Of a stretch of 64,000 nucleotides of DNA, positions 1 through 11,030 are shown in pieces. Both the position numbers and the translations under genes were made by a program. The notes under the pieces are model-generated. The model was not told the origin of the DNA. It saw only the letters and a list, made by a program, of their open reading frames with translations, and made no database searches. The first letter of the stretch is position 1. Every line of letters begins with the position of its first letter. Origin of the DNA: Acomys russatus (lineage: Eukaryota; Chordata; Mammalia; Rodentia; Muridae); NCBI RefSeq assembly GCF_903995435.1, contig NC_067165.1, positions 1-64,000 of the forward strand, given 5' to 3'.

Positions 1-229
1 AGCTCTTGGAGGCATTTATGTTCTTGACCATAATGCTGCCTCAAAATCTTGAATGGCTTAACTACCTCTGAGGGCTACTAGGAGGTTTAAGAAAAAAAAG
101 AATCACCACTAAGAACAAAACTCAGATGCTTGCAGTGAGGACAAAGACTTATCTACTTAAGAAGCTCCCACAAGTATTCTGTTTAAGTACCATCCGTGCT
201 GATGAATCTGTGAGCAGGCTCCACGTGTT

Positions 230-231
230 TT

Positions 232-264
<33 letters not shown>

Positions 265-270
265 CTTTCT

Positions 271-314
<44 letters not shown>

Positions 315-315
315 A
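230..315. repeat. (CTTT)n microsatellite
   Basis: Pyrimidine tract of CT then CTTT units, interrupted once by TTCTTC. It abuts the A/T-rich end of the antisense B2 that follows, so it probably grew from the SINE tail. The serine/phenylalanine/leucine-rich open frame across it is an artefact. Confidence 0.95.
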
Positions 316-487
316 CGATTTATTTATTATGCATACAGTGCTTTGCCTGCATGTACACCTGCAGGCCAGAAGAGGGCATCAGACCACATTATAGATGGTT
401 AAACCACCATGTGATTGCTGGGAATTGAACTCAGGACCTCTGGAAGAGCAGTAAGTGCTCTTAACCTCTGAGCCATCTCCCCAGCCC
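316..487 (-). mobile_element. B2 SINE, antisense
   Basis: Reads antisense through the B2 hallmarks: TTTATTTATTATGCATACAGTG tail, the 'cagaagagggcatcagacc' block, 'gggaattgaactcaggacc' and 'gagccatctccccagcccc', the last being the tRNA-derived 5' end with Pol III box sequences. Good match along its length. Confidence 0.93.
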
Positions 488-599
488 CATGTTTTCTTCA
501 GAGAAGAATCAGCAGCTGCCCTGGAATGAAAGGGTGTATTAAATAAACACAGTTTAGGTAAAGCTACCCGATCTTTATAGAATGTCATGTTTCAAGTGT

Positions 600-757
600 T
601 TCTTTATGCAGAGGAGTGCTCTATTTGGATGTACGCCTGTAGGACAGGACAGGGCATCAGTTCCCATTACACATGGTTATGGTTGCAGGGAATTGAACGA
701 GGACTTCTGGAAGAGCAGCCGGTGCTCTTAATCAATCACTGAGCCATCTCTCCAGCC
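600..757 (-). mobile_element. B2 SINE, antisense, diverged
   Basis: Second antisense B2 copy with the same blocks (agggcatcag, gaattgaac, gagccatctctccagcccc) but more substitutions and a missing tail, so older than its neighbour. Confidence 0.85.
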
Positions 758-1480
758 CCGAGATTGTCACTTTTTTTTTGTTTTAAAGCTTAGATTTAAG
801 CATTTAATCAATCACAAACCATATACATTCTAACTTTAGTTCTCGATTAAGCCTCACTAGATGCATTTGATGTTAAACTAAAACATCTTGAAGGTTTACA
901 AAAAATCTGTTAACGAAGAGCCCCAATTACGAGCATCAATCTACACTTTGTAGAAGGTAGCGTGACTCTGAGGCTTGAGACAGTGAGTGGTGAGGCCATG
1001 GAGCTGGCATCTCTCAGGTGTGTGACAGGTGCGGGTCAGCAGTGAGCTCCGTTCACATGGACCCTACATGTTCTTTAGGCTGGGATCACACTCACTTACG
1101 CCCATAGTCTAGTGCCCCAGCTGCTGCCCGTGATGTGGTGTTCAGTCTATGCTGTTCCTGTTACCATAGCTATGGTTATTGCAGGTATCCAGTGTGAACA
1201 GTACGAATAAAACCATTGCTGTAAATTCAGCATGATATTACAGAGAAAATGTGTACCTATTTCTTTACATGTTTATTAGAGTCTTTCATAACTCTGAAGA
1301 AAGCAATACCTACCCCCCTTTCTTCAATATTTGTGCCATAGTTATTTGTTTGTGCTAAGAACATATACTATGTTTCATTGATTCTCTTGAAATTTTAAAG
1401 TTACATTTTGCATGTTGAGCGTGATGCCCATGTTCAGGTTATAGGACAACTTGTGGGAGTCAGTTCTCTCATTCCTTCCT

Positions 1481-1635
1481 TTTTTTTTGTTTGTTTTTTG
1501 ATACAGGGTTTGTCTGTGTAACAGCCCTGGCTGTCCTAGACTCACCCTGTAGACCAGGCTGGTTTCGAACTCAGAGATCCACCTGTCTCTGCCTCCTGAG
1601 TGGCTGGGATTAACGGCACGCGCCACCATGCCCAG
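1481..1635 (-). mobile_element. B1 SINE, antisense
   Basis: 7SL-derived B1: poly-T, then 'gtagaccaggctggtttcg', 'tctgcctcctgagtg' and 'gccaccatgcccagc'. Antisense orientation. Confidence 0.93.
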
Positions 1636-1636
1636 C

Positions 1637-1732
1637 TGTCAGTTTTCATTCCATCATGTCAGTCAGGGATTGAACTCAGGTCATCAGGCTTGTTGGCAAG
1701 CACCTTTACCTGCTGAGCCATCTCACTTGTCC
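1637..1732 (-). mobile_element. B3/B2-type SINE fragment, antisense
   Basis: Contains 'gggattgaactcaggtcatc' and 'cctttacctgctgagccatc', the antisense tRNA-like head of a B2/B3 SINE. Truncated. Confidence 0.75.
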
Positions 1733-1760
1733 CCTCCTTTTTCTTTAACACTTATTTATT

Positions 1761-1761
<1 letters not shown>

Positions 1762-1808
<47 letters not shown>
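1762..1808. repeat. (CT)n microsatellite
   Basis: About 23 uninterrupted CT units followed by a short GT run. Confidence 0.97.
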
Positions 1809-1815
<7 letters not shown>

Positions 1816-2165
1816 CACGCAAGTGCGTGCGTGCCCATACATGCACATTCAATTTTAATATCCTGGAGGAAATGAATTATTGTGCAAGCATGTGATAACT
1901 TCACTTAGTCCTGTTGCCTGTCACTTGGAAAGACCATTTGTAAAACTAGTTCGAATGAATAAACTCCACGTTGAGAAGCTATGCAGCTGAGAGCAGGGTT
2001 CCCAAGGCTCAGAGGGCTCTCCATAGCATCAGCCAGCTTCGCAGTGGACTTATTTGGTTTTGGCAGGGTAACCGGGGATGTGGGAACCTCTTTCCTGTCA
2101 TATGGACAGCTCACATGATGGTTTCTGTTTCCATCTGAATACCCGCCTTTCTCTCTTTGTTACAG

Positions 2166-2456
2166 ATGTCATGTACTTTCCACCCAAAATCCTGACAAGC
2201 GTTGGCTCGAATGCTTCCTTTCATTGCATCTACAAAGATCAAAACCAAATTATTTCCTCAAAGCAGATAGTTTGGTGGATGAATCTGGCTGAGAAAATCC
2301 CTGAAACGCAGTATAGCGTTGTGGGTGACCACGTTAGCAAAGTTACGTTCTCCAACTTGAAAGCCACCCGACCTCGCGGGAAGTTTGCCTATGACGCAGT
2401 GTACTGCTGCAGTGAGCAGGAGTGCCACCACCGCTACGCCGAACTGTATGTGATCG
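2166..2456 (+). CDS. Lepr: Leptin receptor exon A: Ig-like domain (D3)
   Basis: Encodes the immunoglobulin-like domain between the two cytokine-receptor modules of the leptin receptor, a class I cytokine receptor at the plasma membrane. The domain holds the contact that drives receptor clustering and activation after leptin binds. The 291-base exon begins with the last two bases of an Asp codon and ends with the first base of the next Asp codon. The frame is open throughout. Visible matches to rodent LEPR are the YFPPKILTSVGSN start, IVWWMNLAEKIP, SKVTFSNLKATRPRGKF and the cysteine-rich end YDAVYCCSEQECHHRYAEL. Splice sites are TTACAG before and G|GTAAGA after. It is intact and shows no sign of relaxed constraint by itself. 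The exon continues in frame into exon B. Confidence 0.97.
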
Positions 2457-2609
2457 GTAAGAATCCCAGGGCCTCGTTCATTCTGTCCCATAAGGTCACT
2501 TGTCACCATGGACTGTGCTAGAGTCCTATTAAAGATGTAAGGAAAATGTTTTTTTTCATGATCTTTGGTGTTTTTACTTTATATTAATATTTTAATGTGT
2601 TTTAAATAG

Positions 2610-2727
2610 ATGTCAATATCAATATATCATGTGAAACTGATGGGTACTTAACTAAAATGACTTGCAGATGGTCACCCAGCACAATCCAATCACTCGTGGG
2701 AAGTACTGTGCAGTTGCGGTATCACAG
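2610..2727 (+). CDS. Lepr: Leptin receptor exon B: start of leptin-binding module (D4)
   Basis: A 118-base exon after a 153-base intron. It encodes DVNINISCETDGYLTKMTCR followed by WSPSTIQSLVGSTVQLRYHR. This is the N-terminal fibronectin III half of the second cytokine-receptor homology module (CRH2), the high-affinity leptin site. The paired cysteines ISC and MTC form the first conserved disulphide of a class I cytokine receptor. It is open in the correct phase (starts with the last two bases of Asp, ends with AG of Arg). Splice sites are AATAG and AG|GTATGT. Two other frames are open across it by chance. Confidence 0.96.
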
Positions 2728-5073
2728 GTATGTGTTATATTGGTTTCTTTGTTTTTCTCGGCCCATGGCACAGTTACATTTTCTGTTAATAGATTACTAC
2801 GGCAGAAATCTGGCACATTTTTCTCTCTGTGCAGCAGTTTGAATATAATTCGTTAGAAAATTGTGAGGGGTTACATAATTGTAATCTTTCAAAAACATTC
2901 ACACCGAAGGCTTTTTAAAAAAATGTATTTTGTTTTAAAGTCATATTATCATGTCTGCCAGGCAATTTCCTGGAATTACCTTTTGACTCTTGAGTGACAT
3001 GAAGGAGAGGCAAGGGTGTTATTTCATACACAGTGTAGTTTGACTCAGAGAACGGGTTCACGTTGGCTGAGCAGAATTTTAGGTTTCATATCACTCAACT
3101 AAAGGTCAGTGATTTAGAAGAAGGAGTCAGAGGAGAAGATTCCACAAGATGCGATTGCTTTTTTTTTTTTTTTAGAATGAAGTGAACTACATTAGAAAGC
3201 ATGCAGTAGTTAATAGAGGTAATTGGTTCTTTTAAGAGAATTTTGTGCTTATTTATTTTCACCCCTCTTTGTTTAAAAAGAATTTAAGCCATCTCCATAT
3301 TGTATTCCCCTTTTCCTACACGAATGTCTTAACCATGTCTCGCTGGTGGGAAGGTACAAACATCCTTGTTTGTAAAGCCTCCCATGGTAGTTGTCCAGTG
3401 TGCTTACTGCACTATACTCTGTGCTCTGATATTTAAATCTGTATTGAAAATGTTCAGTTTGTACAAGGTGTCCATTGTTCTCAAAATCTAAAATAACTCA
3501 GAAAATATCTCCCTTCTCTCAAACCTTGTTATCTGAACTCTGTGCCTCTTGTTCTGAGTCAAACCCCTCTGCAGTATTCGAAGGAAACTGGCAATTTCTA
3601 CATCTCTTAAATGTGAAAAATTGTTGCCTTTATCCTGTATGCTATGAATATCTTTAAGCCGACTGAAAGTTCATGATAGGCGGTTTTAGTATATATGTCT
3701 TCCCATGCATTTTCACATGCAAACAAATGTCTGCAGAAACCCATTTCTAAGCCGCACAGCTCCCTTAGCGTCTGGATCCGCAGGGTGGCCATGTAACCAA
3801 CTATAAATGTGTAATGAGATTTTGAGCCTCCCAAGTGTTAATTTTCTTGCCTGTAAATGGTAGGACTCACATGGTTTTCAGGTGAAACTAATGACATGTC
3901 ATTTCATTGTAATTGAAGAGTACAACTCCTCTAGGAAGCCTTATCTTGGGGCAGTCAATAAACGGTAACTGCTGTGATGACGATGACGCTCATCTTCCCA
4001 AGTCAGACCTTCGCCACTGTGTTTCTGCACTACTGTTTTGCTACCCACTAGTGATTACACTTCCCTCAGTTGTTGCTTTCTCTCAGCATTATTATCTACA
4101 CACACGCACTGATAATCTTGAGGGGAAAATATTGCAAAGATGGTAAATGAGAAAAGACTTTAGTGTTTCCATTTTCTGTTTCCTTCTCAGTTTCGTCTCT
4201 GTGGAGTGTAGTCAGAGCTTTAGTCACTTAAACACCATTTCAGAGCAAATAGCGACAGAAGGACTGTGTCTTCAAGAAATGTATGGTGTGCTGTGAGGAT
4301 GTAGGTTGATTAAGACTCCGAATGTATGAAAAAATCATTTCTGAGAAAAATGAATAATGTATTTCCCACCATTCATGTATGGAGCAGGGTTTGGTATTAT
4401 TTTCATCACATCAGTTTGGACTGGGAAGTCTTAGAGAACTGCCCGTCAGGCCAAACATCACCATCAGTTGCATTCCTGATTTCTGTTGGAAGTTAACTCA
4501 CTGGGTAAAGCAAGAACCTGCTCTCCATCCACCCCAGGAGTCCCCCTCAATTCTAATTTTGATCCTTATTTCAACAATCATGTCACCAATTCCGGCCTCT
4601 AGCATAGGAGTTCCCAACCCTTTGACTAACCTCTAGTTCCAAAAATATTGACGTTGTGATTCTTTACAGTAGCAAAATTAAAGTTATAAAGTAGCAATGA
4701 AAATAATTATGTGGTTGGGGTCACCACAACATGGGGAACTGTATTAAAAGGCTGCGGCATTAGGAGAGTTGAGAGCCGTTGGCCTAGCGTAACCACACAG
4801 TCCTGCAGGTCTGTTCATAACTTAGTTCTTGCTCACTCTTCTGACTTCCCGCACTACGCATTGCTCCTGTGGTGCTTTTGTGGAGTTACAGTTTGTGGAA
4901 AGACTAAGACCCAGATAAAGCTGGGAGAGCACGGGTGCCTTCCTAGTCCCGACATCAATCTGTACACAGAGAAAATGATCATGAAAACAAATAAATAATA
5001 CTTCTAAAATGTCTTCTTCCTCTTATCAATACTGTATGTTAACTGGCTATTTTTTTAAAAAAATATCTTTAAG
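2728..5073 (+). other. Lepr: Lepr intron B-C
   Basis: 2.3 kb of mostly unique-looking AT-rich sequence. The only other things I see are short poly-T runs and a diverged segment near 4,590-4,790 that may be an old repeat. No coding or RNA gene is supported. The 3' splice site is the unusual but usable ATCTTTAAG ending at 5073. Confidence 0.7.
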
Positions 5074-5273
5074 GAGCAGCCTGTACTGTTCTGATAGTCC
5101 CTCTATTCATCCTACGTCTGAGCCCAAACACTGCATCTTGCAGAGGGATGGCTTCTATGAGTGTGTTTTCCAGCCGATCTTCCTATTATCTGGCTATACA
5201 ATGTGGATCAGGATCAACCACTCTTTAGGTTTGCTTGACTCTCCACCGACATGCGTCCTTCCTGACTCCGTAG
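5074..5273 (+). CDS. Lepr: Leptin receptor exon C: CRH2 with leptin-contact loop
   Basis: 200-base exon that completes the split Arg codon (AG|G) and ends with the first base of a Val codon. It encodes SSLYCSDSPSIHP, then the GFYECVFQPIFLLSGYTMW stretch and INHSLG, ending SPPTCVLPDSV. The IFLL run is the hydrophobic loop known to contact leptin in CRH2. The cysteines expected in this domain are present. It is open throughout with no lesion. The donor is TAG|GTATGT. Mouse and rat carry RRSLYC where this sequence has RSSLYC, as in human, so the match is orthologous and not a copy of a known rodent sequence. Confidence 0.97.
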
Positions 5274-7227
5274 GTATGTCAGACTGCATTGTGTATTTTC
5301 CTTAGATTTGGATGTCATTTTCTAACCACACTAGATTTTGGAGAAAAAAATGTTTCTGTTTATAAAGAAATTTACAAGATGATTGGCCTTAGAAGCTTCC
5401 TAGTTTTGAGGGTTTTGTTTTGTTTTGTTTTTTTTTTTTTTTTACCATTTTGAGCTTATTTTTATATTATTTGCAGCATGTTTGTTTATAAATGTGGATA
5501 ATAGATTCATAATAGTTGGACATTTCCATATAGCACTTGATGAGTTGTGTGACTGCAATTTTATGAGTTTTTTTTAAATATAAAATGTCAAATATCCCTG
5601 CAGCGAAGTTCTGAAAGCATTTGCTATTTTTAATCTGAAAGTTTTGTTTGGATAGTCTGAAGGCTTTGTAATCTGAGTAGCCATACTTTAAGGCCTTTAA
5701 TTGGCCAGGCTAGGTAGAGACATTTAAAAAGATCCAAAGGAAGTGAAGAAACTTGGCAAAAGATAGTGAGATCTATAGTGATATTGACAAATTTTCAAAA
5801 AGTACATTGAGATTAAAGTATTCAAAGAGCCTTTGAGACATTGGATGTATTCTTCCAAAGTCAATGTGGAATGTTCGAGAAATAAACCTTTTCTGATCAC
5901 TTTTTTTGTTGCTATACATTGTTTTGTTAGGAAATTATGCCCAAAACAGTATATTTTTTTCAATTAACCAGTACACATTCGAAGTAGAATCCATATTGTG
6001 TTAAATATAGGATAAATTTACTTTAACTATTAGATCTGTTTTTGATATACATGTCCAATGAATTGATTATCTTTTCCTTTGCACAATTCCACTGTGGTTT
6101 TTTTTTTTTTACCGCAATTGGTGCATTTCCTATAACTCAGTATTTCAGCATAATAAAGGTCCATGAACACATTCACACACAACATGGAGTCGACAACATG
6201 CTATCTGGATAACACTGAGTGTTCTGCTTCCCAGGACTAAAGCAAAGAGTTTAAGTCAGGCTCATCTTGCCTTAGGAAGAGAGGAATGTGGAAATTAGGC
6301 TTCGGGGGTGGGGTGGGGTGGGGTAAATCTCATGTATTCCAGGCTTTTAAAACTTGGATTAGGCACAAAAACATTTTATATCACCCATTAGCTGTGTGTA
6401 GCTCTCCATACTGCCCATGTGTGCGTCACTGTGGTCAGAGCGTACACTCCTGCTGGGCGTGCTTGAGGTGTTTTGTCCGGAATGTTCTACAGTACTAGTT
6501 TTGGTGTCTTAAGTGAACAACGAGCACTGGCCAAACAAGAGACTACACTTTTTACACAGTGGTTGTTGTTAGAAGTGGCACTTGGAAGAAGAGAGTGATG
6601 CTAAGCACTTACATTGTGCAATCCTTGTTCCCTATGAATCAACAGTGCCCTGATTTACAGCACTTAATGGAATCAACAGGTTGAGGGGGTAGACCGGGAA
6701 TATCTACAGAGGTTTGTCCTAATTTCCCCTATACAATGCCTGTACATGGCCCTAACTGTGGTTTCTCAATTTATGGGCTTTATTCCTCTCAGCCACTAGA
6801 GTTGTGTACCTCTTATTCCAGTCAAGGGCCATCCATCGCTCTTTGGATAGTTGAGTGGCAGAGGTACCCATCAAAACAGGAAAGAAGAGGAGCATCCTGG
6901 GCCATCATCCTGGAGACCTTGGGCTCTACCTGGTGTTAACCTGTTAGATGCTGGCTCATGGCAGCTGTGGAGGGGAGCTGATGGGATCCGAGATAGGAAG
7001 GGATGCCCTTAGGAGAAAAGTTTCTTGCCAGCTGGTGTGAAAGTGTAGTACTTAAACATTTGACACGTTGCTATAGCAACTGAACCCATTGCTCCGTTCA
7101 TGGGGTACTCCCCACAGTAGAGACAAGAGTTTAGAAAGGATGCTGCTTTAGAAACATGAAGTAGAAAGATGGTTAACATTGCTGTTTAAGTTACTGTTAC
7201 ATAATATCTATATTTTTTAATTTCTAG
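5274..7227 (+). other. Lepr: Lepr intron C-D
   Basis: Non-coding; long poly-T runs near 5,427-5,443 and 6,098-6,110, a short (GGGGT)n run near 6,306-6,324, otherwise unique-looking. I see no recognisable SINE or gene in it. Confidence 0.65.
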
Positions 7228-7376
7228 TAAAACCACTACCTCCTTCTAGTGTGAAAGCAGAAATTACCGTAAACATTGGCTTACTGAAAATATCTTGGGA
7301 AAAGCCAGTCTTTCCAGAGAATAACCTTCAGTTCCAGATTCGATATGGCTTAAGTGGAAAAGAAATGCAATGGAAG
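7228..7376 (+). CDS. Lepr: Leptin receptor exon D: CRH2 second FNIII (D5), first part
   Basis: 149-base exon that completes the Val codon and encodes VKPLPPSSVKAEITVNIGLL, then KISWEKPVFPENNLQFQIRY and GLSGKEMQWK. It ends on a complete codon. This is the start of the C-terminal fibronectin III domain of the leptin-binding module. It includes the proline-rich hinge and the ISWEKP core strand. The frame is intact. The acceptor is TTTCTAG and the donor AAG|GTACTT. Exon E should follow in phase 0, which matters for judging the lesion there. Confidence 0.97.
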
Positions 7377-8737
7377 GTACTTTTTTACTTCAAAATGTTT
7401 TCTTCTCATCTAATCTCTCTCTCTCCCTCCCTGCCCCTCTCTCCACCTCAATTGAATTTTCTCTGTATAGCTCAGGCTAGCCTCAAAAATCGCTCCGTAG
7501 CTAAGACTGGCCTTGAACTTGTGAACCCTGCTGCTTTAGCCTCCCAAGTGCTGGGACTACTAAATGCTATTTAGTAGTGTTTTATGAGCATATGCTAGTC
7601 ATAGTTAATACTGGGTTTCATTACGGTATATTTGATCATATTTACCCTTTCTTACCACCTCTTATCCCCTTACCACTGACTCCCCTCCTCTCCCTACCCA
7701 GTTGCTCTTCTGCATCTTTGGTAAACATCAGTGGCTATGCCAGTAAGGAGACTGTCTCATTGTCCCTCAGCAGCAGTAAAATCCCCATGGAGAAGAGGGG
7801 TCTTGAACCCTTTTTCTTCTGTGATTAACCTCACGCATATCTCGTGTAGATGATCACAACTGCTGAGAGTTAGACGTGGCATCTTACAGTGTTTTGGAGT
7901 CTCAATGCATTACATTATTCATAGAATATATATACAAGAAGTATACTCTCCTGTACTGTGTCAAAATTTAATCCTTATAAGGAACAAAAATGGCTTGATC
8001 CTAGCATTTCCCAAAGGATTCTTCATGGGACATTTCCCCAATGAACTGTCCTGTGAAAAAGAGATTGCGTGGTTAAACAGGCTCAAGAAACCCTGCTTTG
8101 TTTTACCTTTTTAGTGTAGTGATGTAGTTTATGACTTTAAAGGTTTACAGAAAGGCCTTCGTTGGAGAAACGTTTGCCGTATTTCATCCAATTTTCCACA
8201 CTCATTTTTCCAGGGACTCACATTTTTTCTAAGGTCTTCTGATATCTTTCAGTAGCATGGGGCAGATTTTTTTTCTTTTAAATCACAACGTCGAGTGTGC
8301 ATATGGGAAAGCTTATGTCACTTTTGCACCAGCGGCTTGCTAAGACTGGAAATACGAGAAACTGTGACTACCTCATTAGCACGGTCACCTCAGTTGCAGT
8401 GTATGTGAGTCTTATCCGTTTGGTTCTCTGGAGAAGGTCCCATCTGATCACCATGTTAGAATTCTTGTCTTTGTGGTAGAGAGAGGATCAGAGGACAAGG
8501 ATTAGCAGTGCAGCAAGAGTGTGTTTGGAATTGACCTTGTCAATACAGCAAGTTGACCACAGGAGTGAGCAGATGTGGGAAGCAGCATTCCTTTGACTGG
8601 CCAAACTTCATGTGTTTCTGAAGTGGGAAAATACAATATTGCTCTATCTTAAGTTTGGAATAGTGTTAAGTTCTAAAGTAAAAGTGCATCAGGACCCATG
8701 GGAGGCACATGTGTTAACAGTGTGACTGCCTTTACAG
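7377..8737 (+). other. Lepr: Lepr intron D-E
   Basis: Contains an old antisense B1 (7,410-7,562). An L1-like pyrimidine-rich stretch near 7,630-7,800 may be L1 3' UTR antisense. The rest is unique-looking, with no gene. Confidence 0.65.
7410..7562 (-). mobile_element. B1 SINE, antisense, diverged
   Basis: Diverged B1 with 'ggccttgaacttgtgaa', 'gctttagcctcccaagtgct' and 'gggactac' in antisense order. Confidence 0.75.
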
Positions 8738-8895
8738 ATACATGATGTATTTGATGCAAAATCAAAGTCGGCCAGCCTGCCAGTGCCAGACCTGTGTGCA
8801 GTGTATGGCGCAGGTGCGCTGCAGGCGCTTGGATGGCCTCGGGTATTGGAGTAACTGGAGCAGCCCGGGCTATACGCTTATCATGGACGTAAAAG
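8738..8895 (+). pseudogene. Lepr: Leptin receptor exon E (WSXWS exon) with 2-base frameshift
   Basis: The second half of the leptin-binding FNIII domain. In the frame inherited from exon D it encodes IHDVFDAKSKSASLPVPDLC and AVY (to 8806), exactly the LEPR order. The continuation QVRCRRLDGLGYWSNWSSPG, carrying the WSXWS box that class I cytokine receptors need for folding, lies in another frame. Between the Tyr codon and the Gln codon (CAG, 8811-8813) only four bases (8807-8810, GGCG) stand where LEPR has two codons. The net loss is therefore 2 bases. The exon is 158 bases; 160 keeps phase (phase 0 in, one base out). Read literally, the frame hits TAA at 8852-8854. Splice sites (TTTACAG, AAAG|GTCTGT) are intact. 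Either a real inactivating lesion or an assembly error in a GC-rich stretch. Confidence 0.9.
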
Positions 8896-9009
8896 GTCTG
8901 TGGACATTTCTTACTGTTTCTTGAAAGCACGGGAATGGGTGCTTCACAAGTGACTGAACGCATCCCGTCCAAGGCCGCGCTCCAACTTGGGTCCCTTGTC
9001 ATTCCGCAG

Positions 9010-9092
9010 TTCCTTTGCGAGGACCTGAGTTTTGGAGAATAATGGATGGCGATGTCACTAAGAAGGAGAGAAATGTCACCTTGCTCTGGAAG
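9010..9092 (+). CDS. Lepr: Leptin receptor exon F: start of FNIII D6
   Basis: 83-base exon after a 114-base intron. It completes the Val codon and encodes VPLRGPEFWRIMDGDVTKKE and RNVTLLWK. This starts the first membrane-proximal fibronectin III domain, which does not bind leptin but is needed for receptor activation. The RNVT sequon for N-glycosylation is kept. The frame is open and splice sites (CCGCAG, AAG|GTATTT) are sound. Confidence 0.96.
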
Positions 9093-10324
9093 GTATTTCC
9101 TATTTCTGTTTTAGTGTATTCGAAAGTTATGTTTGTCTATGCTTTCCTTAGAACCCTGCTATTATTTATCTCACAGATGACCCTTTATTTAAAGCATGGG
9201 GAGGTGGGGTTGTTCAGGGCTGAGTGTCCAGAATATTGGCATCACCGGGTGCCTTTATCACTTTCTCAGTTCAATTATAATTGTGTCATTCCAGTTCTGG
9301 CAAAGTCTTGAACTCTTTGAGCTTCATATTTTCAACTGTATTAGGATAAGATTACTAAATGAAAATTAGTGTTACTTTAAGTTCACAATCTGGTTTCGAT
9401 TGAATCCTGAACAATGTAAACATGGCCTTGGCCCTCAAAGTCTGATTTGGGAGTAAAATACACAAGGTAGGCAATGTTGTGTTTATTATATAAATGTGAA
9501 ATCAATCTCAGTCCCCACGAGGAAGGAAGTTAGTGCAAGTTTTAAAATGCTTTATTGATCTATATAAAAATTGGGGTATATAAGAGCTTGCGTCCACTTA
9601 ATTTTGTAATTCCAGTTACTATAACTTTGTTTACATGGTAGTACAACTTCTAAATTGGCTTTCATTTTGACCTTTTTACTTGAAAGTAACATTAAGAGTT
9701 GATGCTGATATTTGTTAGATATTGAGGGTTTCTGCAGAGAGGGATGAGCAGTGATATGGCTCAGAGTTTGGTAGGGTCAGCCAGGAACAGAATCTGAGAA
9801 ACCTTATCTTTATCTCCTCATAGCTGTAATGACTGCCCCTGGCCCAGGCTACAGCTGACCTCCTCTCCTTCCTCACACTCCATTGTGCCCTTGAACAGAG
9901 CAGTGGCTCTTTTATCCAGGCAGTTCCCATGCTTTCCTTATGCCTCGGTCCTTATGTTTCCTCAGTGATGGTGCCTGGTGGGACTTTCTGTAATGACAAG
10001 AACAGTTTGTATGTGCATCGTCCAACATGGCGGCCACCTGTCACTTTATGGCTTTACTTGTGTCTCGAGTGATACAAAACCTAAATTTTCACTTTTTACT
10101 TAGTTGAATTAACTTATACTTAAATGGCCACAAGTGGCTGATAGTAGTCATATTGGACAGTAGAACAATGTATATTCCTCAGGGTTGATCTGAGAGTGTC
10201 TTTATTAGCCTGCTGTCTCTCAAAGTACTTGAATTCCTTTCCTTGGACGCATGCTCTTTTATTAGCTTGGTTTCTCCTTTGTGTTGCTTTGGTTTCCTAA
10301 GCTGAGTAGTATTTTAGTGATTAT

Positions 10325-10680
10325 GGTCCCTGTGTCAGTCAAGGTTGCATCACTAGCAAAGCCTCTGTGATAAACAGCTTATAAGGAAGAAAGGCTTACC
10401 TTGGCTCAGGGTTCCAAAGCTCTGTGTTTTATTGGTGCCTTTACTTTGGGGCCATTATGGTGGGAGCACATGGCTAAAGAAACTGACACATACCCCTCCT
10501 AATGTCAGGGACATGAAAAAGAGAAAAGAGAAAGAGAAGGGTCCAACAGCCCTTCGAGGAGTTCCTCTAAAGACCTTACTCCTTTTCACTAGGGCCTAAG
10601 GTCTTCCCGACAGCATGGCAGGTTGGTGGTAAACATTTACCAAATGGCTTTGGGAGAGATAGTCAAAACCAAATCATATC
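10325..10680 (+). mobile_element. Unclassified diverged rodent interspersed repeat
   Basis: Begins 'gtgtcagtcaaggttgca' and continues 'gcttataaggaagaaagg...ggctcagggttcc...gtgggagcacatggc...cccttcgaggagttcctct'. The order resembles the repeat near 30,030-30,355 and 26,095-26,690. I cannot assign the family by eye. Confidence 0.5.
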
Positions 10681-10799
10681 AGTTCCCTAATCTAGGTTCT
10701 AACACTGGAGTGAAGTTTTCTAAGGGTGTGCAGGCTATGCAGTCAACATCTCACAGAGTCACAGGGTAAGAATACGTGCATTGAAAAACAAGTTCTGAA

Positions 10800-10941
10800 C
10801 TTCTGGCAAGATGGCTCAGTGGATAAAGACACTTGTCACCAAACATCATAACCTGAGATTGGTCCCTGGAATCTACATGGTGGAAGAGCAGAAGTGACTT
10901 CCAAAAGGTGTGCTTTGGCCTCCACATGTGTGCCATGGTAT

Positions 10942-10997
<56 letters not shown>

Positions 10998-11030
10998 TCA
11001 CACACACAATAAATGTTGCTTTTAAAAGTA
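10800..11030 (+). mobile_element. B3/B2-type SINE with (CA)n tail
   Basis: Sense copy: 'caagatggctcagtggataaa', 'cctggaatctacatggtgga' and 'gcctccacatgtgtgccatgg', followed by a long CA run from 10,943 to about 11,009 that gives cysteine/valine open frames by chance. Confidence 0.85.

Larger units (their letters stand above)
1..2165 (+). other. Lepr: Lepr intron (3' part), repeat-filled
   Basis: Intronic sequence upstream of the first Lepr exon in the window. It holds two antisense B2 SINEs, an antisense B1, an antisense B3-like fragment, a (CTTT)n tract and a (CT)n tract, each listed separately. Apart from these I see only unique-looking AT-rich sequence (about 770-1480 and 1860-2165). The 3' splice site is the TTGTTACAG ending at 2165. 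Confidence 0.85.

Noticed and set aside
4379..5003. Open frames in intron B-C, considered as an extra exon
   Set aside because: No LEPR similarity and no need for an exon there; the phase between exons B and C is already continuous.
8742..8924. 60-residue open frame starting MMYLMQNQ and ending in WSNWSS-containing text
   Set aside because: Its first third is an out-of-frame reading of Lepr exon E; only the second half is LEPR. It is the visible sign of the frameshift, not a separate gene.
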